64,000 bases of DNA, from positions 264,700-328,699 of the forward strand of contig NZ_FNCV01000004.1 in NCBI RefSeq assembly GCF_900100455.1. Reading direction: 5' to 3'. This stretch comes from Roseospirillum parvum (lineage in GTDB: Bacteria > Pseudomonadota > Alphaproteobacteria > Rhodospirillales > Rhodospirillaceae). Positions 7,340-16,753 of this stretch are shown one piece after another (position 1 is the first letter of the stretch; the number at the start of each line of letters is the position of its first letter). The notes beneath the pieces were generated by a model, which saw only the letters and a list, made by a program, of their open reading frames with translations, had not been told where the DNA came from and did not search any database. Both the position numbers and the translations under genes were made by a program.

Positions 7340-9001
7340 ATGAGCGTGATGAAACTGTTCAAGGTGCGTGGCGGGGTTCACCCGGACGAGCGCAAGGACC
7401 TGAGCGCCGAGCGCGCCATCGAGCCGTTGCCGATTCCGGCCCTGTTGCAGATTCCGTTGCTGCAACACATCGGCGTCCCCGCCGAGCCGGTGGTCGAACG
7501 CGGCCAGACGGTGCTGAAAGGTCAGTTGCTGGCCGCCGCCGATGGCCCGGTCTCGGCCCCCGTGCACGCCCCCACCTCGGGGCTGGTGCTGGGCATCAGC
7601 CGCCAGACGGCGCCCCATCCCTCGGGCCTGCCGGTGCGCACCATCGCCCTTCGCCCCGATGGCCTGGACCAGTGGGCCGGCCCCGAACAGGGCCGCCCCG
7701 AACCGGCCGAGGTGGACAGCCTGAGCCCCGACGAGATCGCCCAGCGGGTGGCCTGGGCCGGCATCGTCGGCATGGGCGGGGCGGTCTTCCCCTCGGCCGC
7801 CAAGCTCAACCTGCGCAATTCGCACCGGCTCGACACGCTGATCATCAACGGCGCCGAGTGCGAGCCCTACCTGACCTGCGACGACCGGCTGATGCGCGAG
7901 CGCACCGACTCGGTGCTCTCCGGCATCCGGGCGCTGAAGAAGGCGCTTGGCGTCGGGCGCGCCCTGATCGCCATCGAAAGCAACAAGCCCAAGGCCCTGG
8001 CCGAGATGACCCGGCGCATCGGCGAGCTGGGCGACTCGGGCCTGCGCGTGGTCCGCGTGCCGACGCGCTACCCCATGGGCTCGGAAAAGCACCTGATCCT
8101 CGCCGTCACCGGGCGCGAGACCCCGGCCGGCCGGCTGCCCGCCGACGTCGGCTGCGTGGTCCACAACGTGGCCACGGCGCACGCCATCGATCAGGCCATC
8201 CGCGAGGCCCGGCCGCTGATCTCGCGGGTCGTCACGGTGTCCGGCGGCGCGGTGCGCGAGCCGCGCAATCTGGAAGTGATGATTGGCACCCCGGTCAACG
8301 AGCTGCTCGATGCCTGCGGCGGCCTTTCCGCGCCGGCCGACAAGCTGCTCATCGGCGGCCCGATGATGGGCATCCCGGCGCCGTCGACCGAGGTGCCGGT
8401 GGTCAAGGGGGCCTCCGGCGTGCTCGCCCTGACCCGGGCCGAGACCCGCAAGCGCCAGCCCATGCCCTGCATCCGCTGCGGCCAGTGCGTCGAGGTCTGC
8501 CCGTGCGGCCTGGTGCCGACCGAGATGATGACCCGGGTGCGGGCCGAGAACCTCGACGCGGCGGCCAAGATCGGCCTCAACGACTGCCTGTCGTGCGGCT
8601 CGTGCAGCTATGTCTGCCCGTCGCACATCCCGCTGGTCCAGTACTTCAACTACGGCAAGGGGCGCCTGAAGGCCCAGGCCTTCGAGAAGCGCCAGCAGGA
8701 GGTGACCCGCCGGCTGGCCGAGAAGCGCACCGAGCGCATGGAGCGGCTGGCCGCCGAGAAGAAGGCCATGCTGGCCAAGCGCAAGGCCGAACAGGCGGCC
8801 CGCAAGGCGGCCGAGGAGAAGGCCGAGGCCGAGGGGCAGCCCAAGCCGGGCGCCAAGGCTCCGGCCGCCCAGGCTCCGGCGGCCAAGGCGGCGCCGGACA
8901 AACCGGCGCCCGAGCCGCCCCCCAACCAGCCGGCGGCCAACCAGGACGCGGCCAACCAGGATACCGCCGTCGAGCCCCCGCGGGAGGCCGCCGCCCAATG
9001 A
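7340..9001 (+). CDS. rnfC: Rnf complex NADH-side subunit RnfC
   Basis: RnfC (553 residues) holds the NADH/FMN module of Rnf. The N-terminal part shows the GGVHPDERK motif, the middle contains the flavin/NADH domain with a PMGSEKHLI-type segment and GGAVFPSAAKL, and two 4Fe-4S motifs follow, CIRCGQCVEVCPCGLVP and CLSCGSCSYVCPSHIPLVQY. After about residue 450 there is a charged Lys/Glu/Ala-rich helical tail and then a Pro/Ala/Gln-rich end, a variable region in this family. Its TGA overlaps the ATG of rnfD, so the two are translationally coupled. Confidence 0.95.
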   Translation: MSVMKLFKVRGGVHPDERKDLSAERAIEPLPIPALLQIPLLQHIGVPAEPVVERGQTVLKGQLLAAADGPVSAPVHAPTSGLVLGISRQTAPHPSGLPVRTIALRPDGLDQWAGPEQGRPEPAEVDSLSPDEIAQRVAWAGIVGMGGAVFPSAAKLNLRNSHRLDTLIINGAECEPYLTCDDRLMRERTDSVLSGIRALKKALGVGRALIAIESNKPKALAEMTRRIGELGDSGLRVVRVPTRYPMGSEKHLILAVTGRETPAGRLPADVGCVVHNVATAHAIDQAIREARPLISRVVTVSGGAVREPRNLEVMIGTPVNELLDACGGLSAPADKLLIGGPMMGIPAPSTEVPVVKGASGVLALTRAETRKRQPMPCIRCGQCVEVCPCGLVPTEMMTRVRAENLDAAAKIGLNDCLSCGSCSYVCPSHIPLVQYFNYGKGRLKAQAFEKRQQEVTRRLAEKRTERMERLAAEKKAMLAKRKAEQAARKAAEEKAEAEGQPKPGAKAPAAQAPAAKAAPDKPAPEPPPNQPAANQDAANQDTAVEPPREAAAQ

Positions 9002-10089
9002 GTTCCCAGCCTTTGTCGGCCGCCCCGCACGCCCACCAGGAGGCCAGCGTGCGGCGCATCATGCTGCTGGTCGCCGCCGCCCTGCTGCCGGTCACCCTTT
9101 ACGAGCTGTGGCTGTTCGGCTGGCCGGCCATCAACCTGCTGACCGTCACCCTGCTCAGCACCCTGCTCGCCGAGGCGGCCTGTCTGGCCCTCGCCCGGCG
9201 GCCCATCCTGCCCTTCCTGACCGACGGCTCGGCCCTGCTCACCGGCTGGCTGTTGGCCCTCAGCCTGCCTCCGGTCGCCCCCTGGTGGACCGGGGTGGTC
9301 GGCGGCGTGGTGGCGATGGCCATCGGCAAGCACGTCTTCGGCGGGGTGGGGCAGAACCTGTTCAACCCGGCCATGGTGGCGCGCGTCGTGCTGCTCATCT
9401 CCTTCCCGCTGGAGATGACCCGCAACGCCGGCCCGATGCGCCTCACCGACCCCGACGCTCCCGGCTTCCTCGACGGTTTGGCCATCACCTTCGGCGGCGG
9501 CGCCAACCTCGATGCCCTGTCCAGCGCCTCGCTGCTCAGCCACGCCAAGACCGAGTTGAGCCGGGGCGTGCCGCTGACCGAAAGCCTCTCCGGCCTTTAT
9601 GACCCGTGGGCCCTGGCGGTGGGCACGGTGCCCGGGGCGATGGGCGAGACGGCGGCCCTTTTGATCCTGCTTGGCGGCCTGTTCCTGATCTTCATGCGGG
9701 TCATCAGCTGGCACATTCCGCTGGCCATGCTGGGCACCCTGGGCGCCCTGGCCGGCGTCTTCCACCTGATCGACCCCAGCCGCTACGCCGACCCGCTGTT
9801 CCACCTGTTGGCCGGCAGCGCCATGCTGGGCGCCTTCTTCATCGCCACCGATCTGGTCACCTCGCCGATCACCCGCCGGGGGCAGATCATCTTCGGGGCC
9901 GGGTGCGGACTGCTGGTCTACGTCATCCGCACCTGGGCCAACTATCCGGAAGGGGTGGCCTTCGCCATCCTCTTGATGAACGCCCTGACCCCGCTGATCG
10001 ACCACTACGTCCGGCCGCGCGTCTTCGGGCGCACCGCCAAGGGGGCGCCGCTGACCTATCAGCCGGCCGACCGGGAGGCCGGCCAATGA
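8998..10089 (+). CDS. rnfD: Rnf complex membrane flavoprotein RnfD
   Basis: RnfD (363 residues) is a polytopic membrane subunit homologous to NqrB that normally carries FMN bound covalently to a Thr. Ten or so membrane helices are visible, with the GQNLFNPAMVARV motif and SRYADPLFHLL. The family flavin site usually reads S-G-A-T-P-L; here the matching position appears to be S175-S-A-S178-L-L, so Gly and Thr are both changed. This could be Ser-linked FMN or loss of the cofactor. The start overlaps the rnfC stop (ATGA) and the end overlaps rnfG in the same way. Confidence 0.92.
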   Translation: MSSQPLSAAPHAHQEASVRRIMLLVAAALLPVTLYELWLFGWPAINLLTVTLLSTLLAEAACLALARRPILPFLTDGSALLTGWLLALSLPPVAPWWTGVVGGVVAMAIGKHVFGGVGQNLFNPAMVARVVLLISFPLEMTRNAGPMRLTDPDAPGFLDGLAITFGGGANLDALSSASLLSHAKTELSRGVPLTESLSGLYDPWALAVGTVPGAMGETAALLILLGGLFLIFMRVISWHIPLAMLGTLGALAGVFHLIDPSRYADPLFHLLAGSAMLGAFFIATDLVTSPITRRGQIIFGAGCGLLVYVIRTWANYPEGVAFAILLMNALTPLIDHYVRPRVFGRTAKGAPLTYQPADREAGQ

Positions 10090-10730
10090 GCGCCCCCTAC
10101 CGCAGCGCCCCCTGGTTCCAGGCTGTCCTGCTCGGTCTGTTCGCCTGTCTGGCGGCGGTCCTGCTGGCCGGCGGCGACGAGGCCACCCGCGAGGACATCA
10201 AGGCCCGCAAGGCCGAGGATCTGGTCGCCTCGCTGAGCCAGGTGATCCCCCCCGAATCGCACGACAACAACCTGCTCGCCGACACCCTGAGCGTGACCAC
10301 CGGGGACGGCGACACCCGCACCGTCTATCAGGCCATCCGCGCCGAGCGCGTGGTCGCCGTGGCCTACATGGTGGTCGGCCAGGGCTACGCCGGGCCGGTC
10401 GAGGTGCTGATGGGGGTCGACGAGAGCGGCACCGTGCTCGGCGCCCGGGTGCTGGCCCACGCCGAAACCCCGGGCCTGGGCGACAAGATCGAACGGGCCA
10501 AGGACGACTGGATCGACTCCTTCGCCGGCCAGAGCTTCGACACCCTGCCCGAAGGTCGCTGGAAGGTGAAAAAGGACGGCGGCGTGTTCGACCAGTTCAG
10601 CGGCGCCACCATCACCCCGCGCGCCGTGGTCCAGGCGGTGAAGGGCGGGCTCGACTTCTTCCACGCCCGGCGCGACGAGCTTCTGACCATCCCCGACGCC
10701 GCGCCCGATCCCGAAAACCAGGAAAGCTAA
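10086..10730 (+). CDS. rnfG: Rnf complex flavoprotein RnfG
   Basis: RnfG (214 residues) has one N-terminal membrane helix (about 11-28) and a periplasmic FMN-binding domain. The covalent flavin motif SGAT is intact at 172-175, so Thr175 is the expected attachment site, which ApbE would modify. The stretch [11 protein letters not shown] is also typical. The ATG overlaps the rnfD stop by four bases. The intact site here contrasts with the changed one in RnfD. Confidence 0.95.
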   Translation: MSAPYRSAPWFQAVLLGLFACLAAVLLAGGDEATREDIKARKAEDLVASLSQVIPPESHDNNLLADTLSVTTGDGDTRTVYQAIRAERVVAVAYMVVGQGYAGPVEVLMGVDESGTVLGARVLAHAETPGLGDKIERAKDDWIDSFAGQSFDTLPEGRWKVKKDGGVFDQFSGATITPRAVVQAVKGGLDFFHARRDELLTIPDAAPDPENQES

Positions 10731-10737
10731 CGCCGCC

Positions 10738-11433
10738 ATGTCCAGCTATCGCACCATCACCCGCGACGGCCTGTGGGACAACAACGTCGTCTTCGGCCAG
10801 ATGCTGGCCCTGTGCCCGCTGCTGGCGGTCACCGGCACGGCGACCAACGGCCTGGGCATGGGACTGGCCAGCACCGTGGTCATGGTCGCCTCGGGGCTGG
10901 CCATCAGCCTGCTGCGCGGGGTGATCACCGAACAGGTGCGCATCCCCGCCTTCATCCTGGTCATCGCCGCCCTGGTCACCCTGGTCGACATGGCGATGAA
11001 CGCCTGGATGCACGAGCTGTACAAGATCCTCGGCCTATTCATCCCGCTGATCGTCACCAACTGCGCCATCCTGGGCCGGGCCGAGGCCTTCGCCTCCAAG
11101 GAACGGGTCGGCCCCTCGGTGGTCGACGGGCTGATGATGGGCATCGGCTTCACCTTCGCCCTGGTGGTGCTGGGCGGGGTGCGCGAGATCATCGGCTCGG
11201 GCACCCTGTTCGCCAATGCCTCGCTGCTGCTGGGCGAGAGCTTCTCGTTCCTGGAAACCACCCTGATCCCCGATTACCGGGGCTTCCTTCTGTTCATCCT
11301 GCCGCCGGGCGGCTTCATCGCGCTCGGTTTCATCCTGGCCGGCAAGCGGCTGCTCGACGGCTGGCTGGGCCACAAGCCAGACCTGCTGGCCCCGGAAGAG
11401 GACGAGGATGACCCCCAGGCGGCCCCGGCCTGA
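10738..11433 (+). CDS. rnfE: Rnf complex membrane subunit RnfE
   Basis: RnfE (231 residues) is the RnfA homologue of the complex, with six membrane helices and the paired Cys motifs [21 protein letters not shown] and [17 protein letters not shown] that contribute to the membrane iron-sulfur site. The acidic tail (EEDEDD) is short and variable. It begins 7 bases after rnfG. Confidence 0.95.
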   Translation: MSSYRTITRDGLWDNNVVFGQMLALCPLLAVTGTATNGLGMGLASTVVMVASGLAISLLRGVITEQVRIPAFILVIAALVTLVDMAMNAWMHELYKILGLFIPLIVTNCAILGRAEAFASKERVGPSVVDGLMMGIGFTFALVVLGGVREIIGSGTLFANASLLLGESFSFLETTLIPDYRGFLLFILPPGGFIALGFILAGKRLLDGWLGHKPDLLAPEEDEDDPQAAPA

Positions 11434-11468
11434 GATCGACACCACCCCCGAATTCAAGGACGCGCCCC

Positions 11469-11927
11469 ATGAGCGACACCGCCACCGCCGACGCGCCGGC
11501 TCCGCTGAAGATCGGGGTCGCCTACGCCACCGCCGCCCGTCAGGTGTGGCTGGAAGTCACCGTGCCGGCCGGGACCACCATCAAGCAGGCCATCGAAACC
11601 TCGGGCGTGCTCAAGCAGTTCCGCGACATCGATCTGGCCACCCAGAAGGTTGGCATCTTCGGCCGTCTGGCCAACCTGACCGACACCGTGAACGATGGCG
11701 ACCGGGTGGAAATCTATCGCCCCATCACCGCCGACCCCCGGCAGGTCAAGCGCAAGCGGGCCGATGATGCCCCGGCCGGCGACAAGCCCCAGCCCGACCG
11801 CTTCAACCGCCCCGACGCCGACCGCGCCCGGATGCGCAAGGGCCCACCCCGGGCGGCCAACGAGACGGTCCAGGAAACCCTGGACAAGGACGCCTCGCCC
11901 GCCCCCATGCCCAAGGAACGGGGCTGA
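11469..11927 (+). CDS. rnfH: RnfH family protein
   Basis: RnfH proteins are small ubiquitin-like-fold proteins often found as the last gene of rnf operons; their exact role is not settled. Here the conserved part spans about residues 12-95 (IGVAYATAARQVWLEVTVP, KVGIFGRL, DGDRVEIYRPI). A polar, Pro/Arg-rich extension makes it 152 residues, longer than the usual 90-100. It lies 35 bp after rnfE and right before a strong terminator, so it closes the operon. Confidence 0.9.
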   Translation: MSDTATADAPAPLKIGVAYATAARQVWLEVTVPAGTTIKQAIETSGVLKQFRDIDLATQKVGIFGRLANLTDTVNDGDRVEIYRPITADPRQVKRKRADDAPAGDKPQPDRFNRPDADRARMRKGPPRAANETVQETLDKDASPAPMPKERG

Positions 11928-11935
11928 GAGCACAC

Positions 11936-11971
11936 AAAAAACCCCCGGACATCACGTCCGGGGGTTTTTTG
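11936..11971. terminator. Bidirectional terminator of rnf and tRNA-His
   Basis: A perfect stem of 9 GC-rich pairs extended by A-T pairs (A tract 11936-11941, T tract 11965-11970) flanks a 5-nt loop. It has T runs on both strands, so it can end rnfABCDGEH from the left and tRNA-His from the right. Confidence 0.92.
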
Positions 11972-11979
11972 TCTGGGGA

Positions 11980-12057
11980 TGGGGCGAGTAGACGGATTCG
12001 AACCGACGACCTCCTGGACCACAACCAGGCGCTCTAACCGACTGAGCTATACCCGCC
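11980..12057 (-). tRNA. tRNA-His (GTG)
   Basis: The reverse strand folds as a complete tRNA: acceptor GCGGGTA with TACTCGC, D-arm TAGCTCAGTCGGTTAGAGC, anticodon stem CCTGG/CCAGG with loop TTGTGGT (anticodon GTG), and a GGTTCGAATCC T-arm. CCA is encoded (11980-11982), the discriminator is C73 (11983), and a G at 12057 sits at position -1. This G-1:C73 pair is the classical histidine identity element, which many alphaproteobacterial lineages have lost. Confidence 0.96.
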
Positions 12058-12074
12058 ATCACCAGAAGAACGGC

Positions 12075-12103
12075 TGTTTAAACGACCGCCACCCCGCCGT
12101 CAA
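12075..12103 (-). promoter_or_regulatory. Candidate tRNA-His promoter
   Basis: TTGACG (12098-12103) and TAAACA or TTAAAC at 12075-12081, with a 16-17 bp spacer, lie 20-45 bp before the tRNA 5' end on the minus strand. The expected start site is about 10 bases ahead of the mature tRNA. Confidence 0.55.
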
Positions 12104-12150
12104 GCACTGCCCGCCGGACATGGCACCAACCGGCGCCGCGCGATCCACGC

Positions 12151-12210
12151 AAAGGGGCGCTGCCCCTTTGAACCCCGCTGGGGAGGCCGGGGGCCTCCCC
12201 AGACCCCACC
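12151..12210 (+). repeat. Double-hairpin intergenic element, copy 1
   Basis: This copy has a small hairpin (AAAGGGGC-GCT-GCCCCTTT) and, after AACCCCG, a second hairpin with an 11-bp stem (12178-12188 with 12192-12202), ending in GACCCCACC. It is the most diverged member of a five-copy family in this window. Confidence 0.75.
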
Positions 12211-12217
12211 ATGAATC

Positions 12218-12259
12218 AAAACCCCACCGAGGGGGGCTTGCCCCCCTCGGTGGGGTTTT
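12218..12259. terminator. Bidirectional terminator below the HIT gene
   Basis: A perfect 19-bp stem (12218-12236 with 12241-12259) with loop CTTG is bordered by AAAA and TTTT. It ends minus-strand transcripts from the SDR-ccoS-rnhB-ccrM-HIT series before they reach tRNA-His, and works on either strand. Confidence 0.9.
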
Positions 12260-12265
12260 AAGTCA

Positions 12266-12333
12266 CGGCGGGGGTCCGGGGGGGCCCCTGGTCCCCCCGG
12301 CGGGGGTTCCAAGGGGGCGGCGCCCCCTTTGCG
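12266..12333 (-). repeat. Double-hairpin intergenic element, copy 2
   Basis: Read on the minus strand, a GGGGGC-GCC-GCCCCC hairpin is followed by AACCCCCGCC, a second hairpin with GGGGGGACC/GGCCCCCCC arms, and GGACCCCCGCC. It lies just after the HIT stop codon in the direction of that gene and faces copy 1 across the terminator. Confidence 0.8.
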
Positions 12334-12362
12334 TTGATCACGCCGCGCCGGCTGGTGCCCTG

Positions 12363-12805
12363 TCAGACGGGTTGGCTGACGACCTGGAGGTTGCGTGGGG
12401 GGCGTTTCAGGGTTTCGCGCAGGTTGGTCAGGGTGTGGGCCAGGGTGGGGTGATCGTAGGCTTCGCTGGGCCGGGCGCCCCAGACCGGGTTGGGCCAGGC
12501 GGGATCGTTGGTGAAGCGGGCGATGACGTGGACGTGCAGTTGGGGCACCTGGTTGCCCAGGCTGGCGACGTTCATCTTGTCGGCCTGGGTGAGGTCGCGC
12601 AGGCATTGGGCGGCGTGGCTGGTTTCCTCCATCAGGCGGCCGCGGTCGTGGGCCGAGAGGTCCCACAGCTCGCGGATCTCGGCCAGCCGGGGGATCAGGA
12701 CCAGCCACGGGTAGGTGCGGTCGTTCATCAGCCGCACCTGACACAGCGGCCAGTCGGTGACCAGGACGGTATCGGCGGTCAGCCGGGGATGGAGGTCGAA
12801 ATCCA

Positions 12806-12806
<1 letters not shown>
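12363..12806 (-). CDS. HIT-family nucleotide-binding protein
   Basis: The 147-residue protein belongs to the histidine triad superfamily, which hydrolyses dinucleoside polyphosphates or nucleotide conjugates. The catalytic motif reads QLHVHVIARF (89-98), so the first His of the triad is Gln while the two key His remain; this variant is common in the proteobacterial subgroup with the downstream DPAWPNPVWG motif seen here. Its ATG shares one base with the stop of ccrM, so the two are coupled. The substrate is unknown. Confidence 0.88.
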
Positions 12807-14069
<1,263 letters not shown>

Positions 14070-14071
<2 letters not shown>

Positions 14072-14753
14072 AAGGGATGGTGGGGGTGTCACCCATCTGC
14101 AACAGGTCGCGCACCGGTTTGAAGCTGCGCCGATGGGCCGGGCAGGGGCCGAGGCGGGCCAGGGCGGCCTGATGGACGGCGGTGCCGTAGCCCTTGTGGC
14201 GGGCGAAGCCGTAGCCGGGGTGGGTGGCGTCGAGATCGACCATCAGGCGGTCGCGGGTCACCTTGGCGAGGATCGAGGCGGCGGCGATGGAGAGGCTTTT
14301 GCCGTCGCCGCCGACCAGGGGGTGGACCTGGACCGGGGCGGGCAGGGCGGGCGGGCGGTTGCCGTCGATCAGGGCGTGGGCGCAGGGGGCGCCCAGGGAG
14401 TTGCCCAGGGCCGCACAGAGGGTCTCGTAGGCGCGGGCCATGGCGAGGTGGGTGGCGGCCAGGATGTTGAGGCGGTCGATCTCCGCGACGCTGGCCTGCC
14501 CCAGGCCCAGGAAGATGCCGTCAAGGGTGGTCAGGGTGTCGGCCAGGGCGGTGCGGCGGGCTTCCGACAGGCGCTTGGAATCATCCAGGCCGGCCAGCCC
14601 GGGGTGGGCGGCGGCGGCCGGCGTCAGGACCACGGCGGCGGCCATCACCGGTCCCGCCCAGGGGCCGCGCCCGGCCTCGTCGATACCGCAGACGACGCCG
14701 CCCAGGGCGCTTTCGCGGCCAAGGTCGGGGCGCGCTTTCATGGACGGTTTCAC
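14070..14753 (-). CDS. rnhB: Ribonuclease HII
   Basis: The 227-residue enzyme removes ribonucleotides from RNA-DNA hybrids. Visible motifs are GIDEAGRGPWAGPV (metal ligands Asp25, Glu26), LDDSKRLSEARR, and the IAAASILAKVTRDR stretch, with the HPGYGFARHKGYGT motif near the end. A GTG start at 14753 overlaps the ccoS stop as GTGA, which suggests coupling; an ATG four codons later (14741) is the alternative. It lies upstream of ccrM on the same strand, as in many alphaproteobacteria. Confidence 0.94.
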
Positions 14754-14917
14754 GGGCGGTCATCCCCGGGGGGCGGTTCGTCGTCGTCGAACAGGATGCG
14801 TTGGGCGGCCCCGTCGAGGTCGTCGAACTGGCCGCTCCTGAGGGCCCACAGGAAGGCCCCCAGGCCGAGCAGGCCCAGGAACAGGGCCATCGGGATGAGG
14901 AACAGCAGGATGTCCAT
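14750..14917 (-). CDS. ccoS: cbb3 oxidase assembly protein CcoS
   Basis: This 55-residue protein is a short gene that is easy to miss. It has one N-terminal membrane helix (about 3-25) and then the CcoS signature SGQFDDLDGAAQRILFDDDE. CcoS is needed for cofactor insertion into cbb3-type cytochrome c oxidase, usually next to ccoI. Here it stands apart, between an SDR gene (stop 5 bp upstream) and rnhB (GTGA overlap), so the operon context is unusual. Its presence implies a cbb3 oxidase elsewhere in the genome. Confidence 0.9.
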   Translation of the reverse strand: MDILLFLIPMALFLGLLGLGAFLWALRSGQFDDLDGAAQRILFDDDEPPPGDDRP

Positions 14918-14922
14918 GGCGC

Positions 14923-15714
14923 TCAGTCGCCGGGCACCGGGACCACGCCGTTGAGGGCCAGCCGGCCGCCGTCGGCGTAGATGGTCTGCCCGGTGACGTA
15001 GCTGGCCGCCGCGCTGGCCAGGAACAGCACCACCTGGGCGATCTCCTCGGGCCGCCCGACGCGGCCCAGCGGGGTGCGCGACAGGGTGGCCTTGAGGGCC
15101 GCCGGGTTGTCGGTCAGGCCGCCCAGCATGGACGTGTCGATGGAGCCCGGGCCGACCGCGTTGACGCGGATGCCGTGCGGGGCCAGCCCCAGGGCCATGG
15201 TGGTGGTCAACTGGGCCAGTCCGCCCTTGCTGACGCAGTAGGGCAGGGCGGCCGGGATGGCCACCTTGGCGTTGATGCTGCTCATGTTGACGATGCTGCC
15301 CTGAATGCCCGCCTCGACCATGTGCCGGGCGGCCGCCTGGCTGGCCACGAAGGCGGCCTTGAGGTTGACCGACAGCACCTGGTCGAGCTGCTCCAGGGTG
15401 ATGTCCAGCACGTCGCCGGTGATCAGGATGCCGGCGTTGTTGACCAGCACGTCGATCCGCCCGAAGGCATCGACGGCGGCGGCCACCGGCTCGGCGGCGC
15501 GCTCGGGCTGGCTCAGGTCGACGGTGGCGGCCAGGGCCCGGTGGCCGGCCTGGGTGAGCCCGGCCACCGCCTGGGCCAGGGCCTCGGCGTCGCGGTCGGC
15601 CAGCACCACCGCCGCCCCGGCCTGGGCCAGGGCGCGGGCACAGGCCAGACCGATGCCCTGGGCGGCGCCGGTCACCACGGCCACCCGGCCATCGAGGGTT
15701 TGCGTGTCGGTCAT
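14923..15714 (-). CDS. Short-chain dehydrogenase/reductase
   Basis: The 263-residue classical SDR shows the NAD(P)-binding TGAAQGIG (residues 16-23), NNAG, the catalytic Ser in NMSSINAK and Tyr-x3-Lys in YCVSKGG, and the C-terminal ASYVTGQTIYADGG typical of FabG-like enzymes. The Asp at the end of the second beta strand (VLADRD) favours NAD over NADP. The substrate cannot be told from sequence. It heads the run SDR-ccoS-rnhB-ccrM-HIT. Confidence 0.85.
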   Translation of the reverse strand: MTDTQTLDGRVAVVTGAAQGIGLACARALAQAGAAVVLADRDAEALAQAVAGLTQAGHRALAATVDLSQPERAAEPVAAAVDAFGRIDVLVNNAGILITGDVLDITLEQLDQVLSVNLKAAFVASQAAARHMVEAGIQGSIVNMSSINAKVAIPAALPYCVSKGGLAQLTTTMALGLAPHGIRVNAVGPGSIDTSMLGGLTDNPAALKATLSRTPLGRVGRPEEIAQVVLFLASAAASYVTGQTIYADGGRLALNGVVPVPGD

Positions 15715-15778
15715 CGGGTCAGTTATCCTTTCAGCAACTTTCGCGGTTGTCTCTCTTCATGGCGCACGGGAGGAGACC

Positions 15779-16081
15779 ATGAGCGAGCACGAACGGAGCG
15801 CCGTCTTTGTGGTCGCCGCCGCCATCGCCTACCTGCTGCCGTCGCTGGTGGCGCTCGGGCGGCGGCAGTGTTCCCGCGACGCGGTTTTCGTCATCAACCT
15901 TGTGCTCGGCTGGACCGTCATCGGCTATTTGTTTGTCCTCGCCTGGGCCCTCACCGGCGAGGCCGCGCCGCGTCGCCGCGATCTCCTGGCCACCGCCGCC
16001 AGCCTCAAGACATGCCCGCGCTGCGCCGAGGACGTCAAGGCTGCGGCCCATATGTGCCGCTACTGCGGCCACGAGTTTTAG
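15779..16081 (+). CDS. Superinfection-immunity-like membrane protein with zinc ribbon
   Basis: The 100-residue protein has two hydrophobic helices (about 8-27 and 36-60) with the pattern YLLPSLVALGRR and FVINLVLGWTVIGYLF, which matches the superinfection immunity family related to T4 Imm. A C-terminal zinc ribbon CPRCAEDVKAAAHMCRYCGHEF follows. GGAGG lies just before the ATG at 15779. In phage T4 the related protein blocks entry of DNA from a second phage; most bacterial members are uncharacterised, so a defence role is inference. A 25-bp piece of the zinc ribbon is repeated in frame just after the TAG stop. Confidence 0.75.
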   Translation: MSEHERSAVFVVAAAIAYLLPSLVALGRRQCSRDAVFVINLVLGWTVIGYLFVLAWALTGEAAPRRRDLLATAASLKTCPRCAEDVKAAAHMCRYCGHEF

Positions 16082-16111
16082 GGCGCGTGCCGCTACTGCG
16101 GCCACGAGTTT
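16054..16111 (+). repeat. In-frame tandem duplication across a stop codon
   Basis: An identical 25-bp sequence occurs at 16054-16078 and 16087-16111, with a 33-bp period, so the second copy is in the same frame. It would encode a second CRYCGHEF half-ribbon after the TAG stop, followed by AGPLAGGS and an open frame. Either the original gene ended further downstream, or read-through of TAG adds a second zinc knuckle. Confidence 0.85.
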
Positions 16112-16218
16112 GCTGGCCCGCTGGCTGGCGGGTCCCGTCCATGCCCTCCCCGGCGGGGGCGCCGGGGCTCGGCAAGGGGGGCTGGCCAGCCTCCCTGTTC
16201 AGGGGCTCAGTTCGGGGC

Positions 16219-16623
16219 CTAATTGGCGCACACGCCGAGCAGGCAGATCGAACCCGGGCAGTCGTTGTCGGTGGCGCAGGAACGGGCGCCGCCGCCGCCC
16301 CCGCCGCCGCGTCCGGTCTCGCAGATGACGCGGGTGAAGCCGCCGCAATGGCCGGTGCAGGTCTGCCCGGTGCCCAGCACGTAGGTGGGTTCCATCAGCT
16401 GCCAGCGGAAGTCCACGGCGTGGCTGTGGCCCAGGGCCTGACACACCTTGTCGGCGGCGTACTGGTCGCAGTCCTTGGCCCAGTGGTAGCAGTGGTCGAT
16501 GACCACGCCGTTGGTGTTCCTGGGATACTCGACCACCACCTGGCCGGCGTTGGCGACACACGGCAGCAGCAGCAGGCCGACGGCCAGGGCCAGCCGGCGG
16601 ACGGTGGGTGTCCACATGCGCAT
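16219..16623 (-). CDS. Secreted Cys-rich protein of unknown function
   Basis: I do not recognise this 134-residue protein. It has a signal peptide (hydrophobic core about 10-24, cleavage likely after ANA), a domain of about 75 residues with the motifs VVVEYPRNTNGVVIDHCYHW and VLGTGQTCTGHCGGFTRVIC, a Gly7 linker and a compact tail CATDNDCPGSICLLGVC. The even set of Cys suggests disulfide bonding outside the cytoplasm. AAAGGGGGGA stands 10 bases before the ATG. It appears to be transcribed alone. Confidence 0.7.
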   Translation of the reverse strand: MRMWTPTVRRLALAVGLLLLPCVANAGQVVVEYPRNTNGVVIDHCYHWAKDCDQYAADKVCQALGHSHAVDFRWQLMEPTYVLGTGQTCTGHCGGFTRVICETGRGGGGGGGARSCATDNDCPGSICLLGVCAN

Positions 16624-16753
16624 GGTTCCGGTCCCCCCTTTCGGGCGCGGCGGACAGGGCGGGGCCGCTGGCCGGAGGCGCGGACTCCGCGAACCGGTTC
16701 CGGCAATGGTCCCGCCGTCGCCCCCGCCGCGCGGCGAACGGGGCGACGAACCC

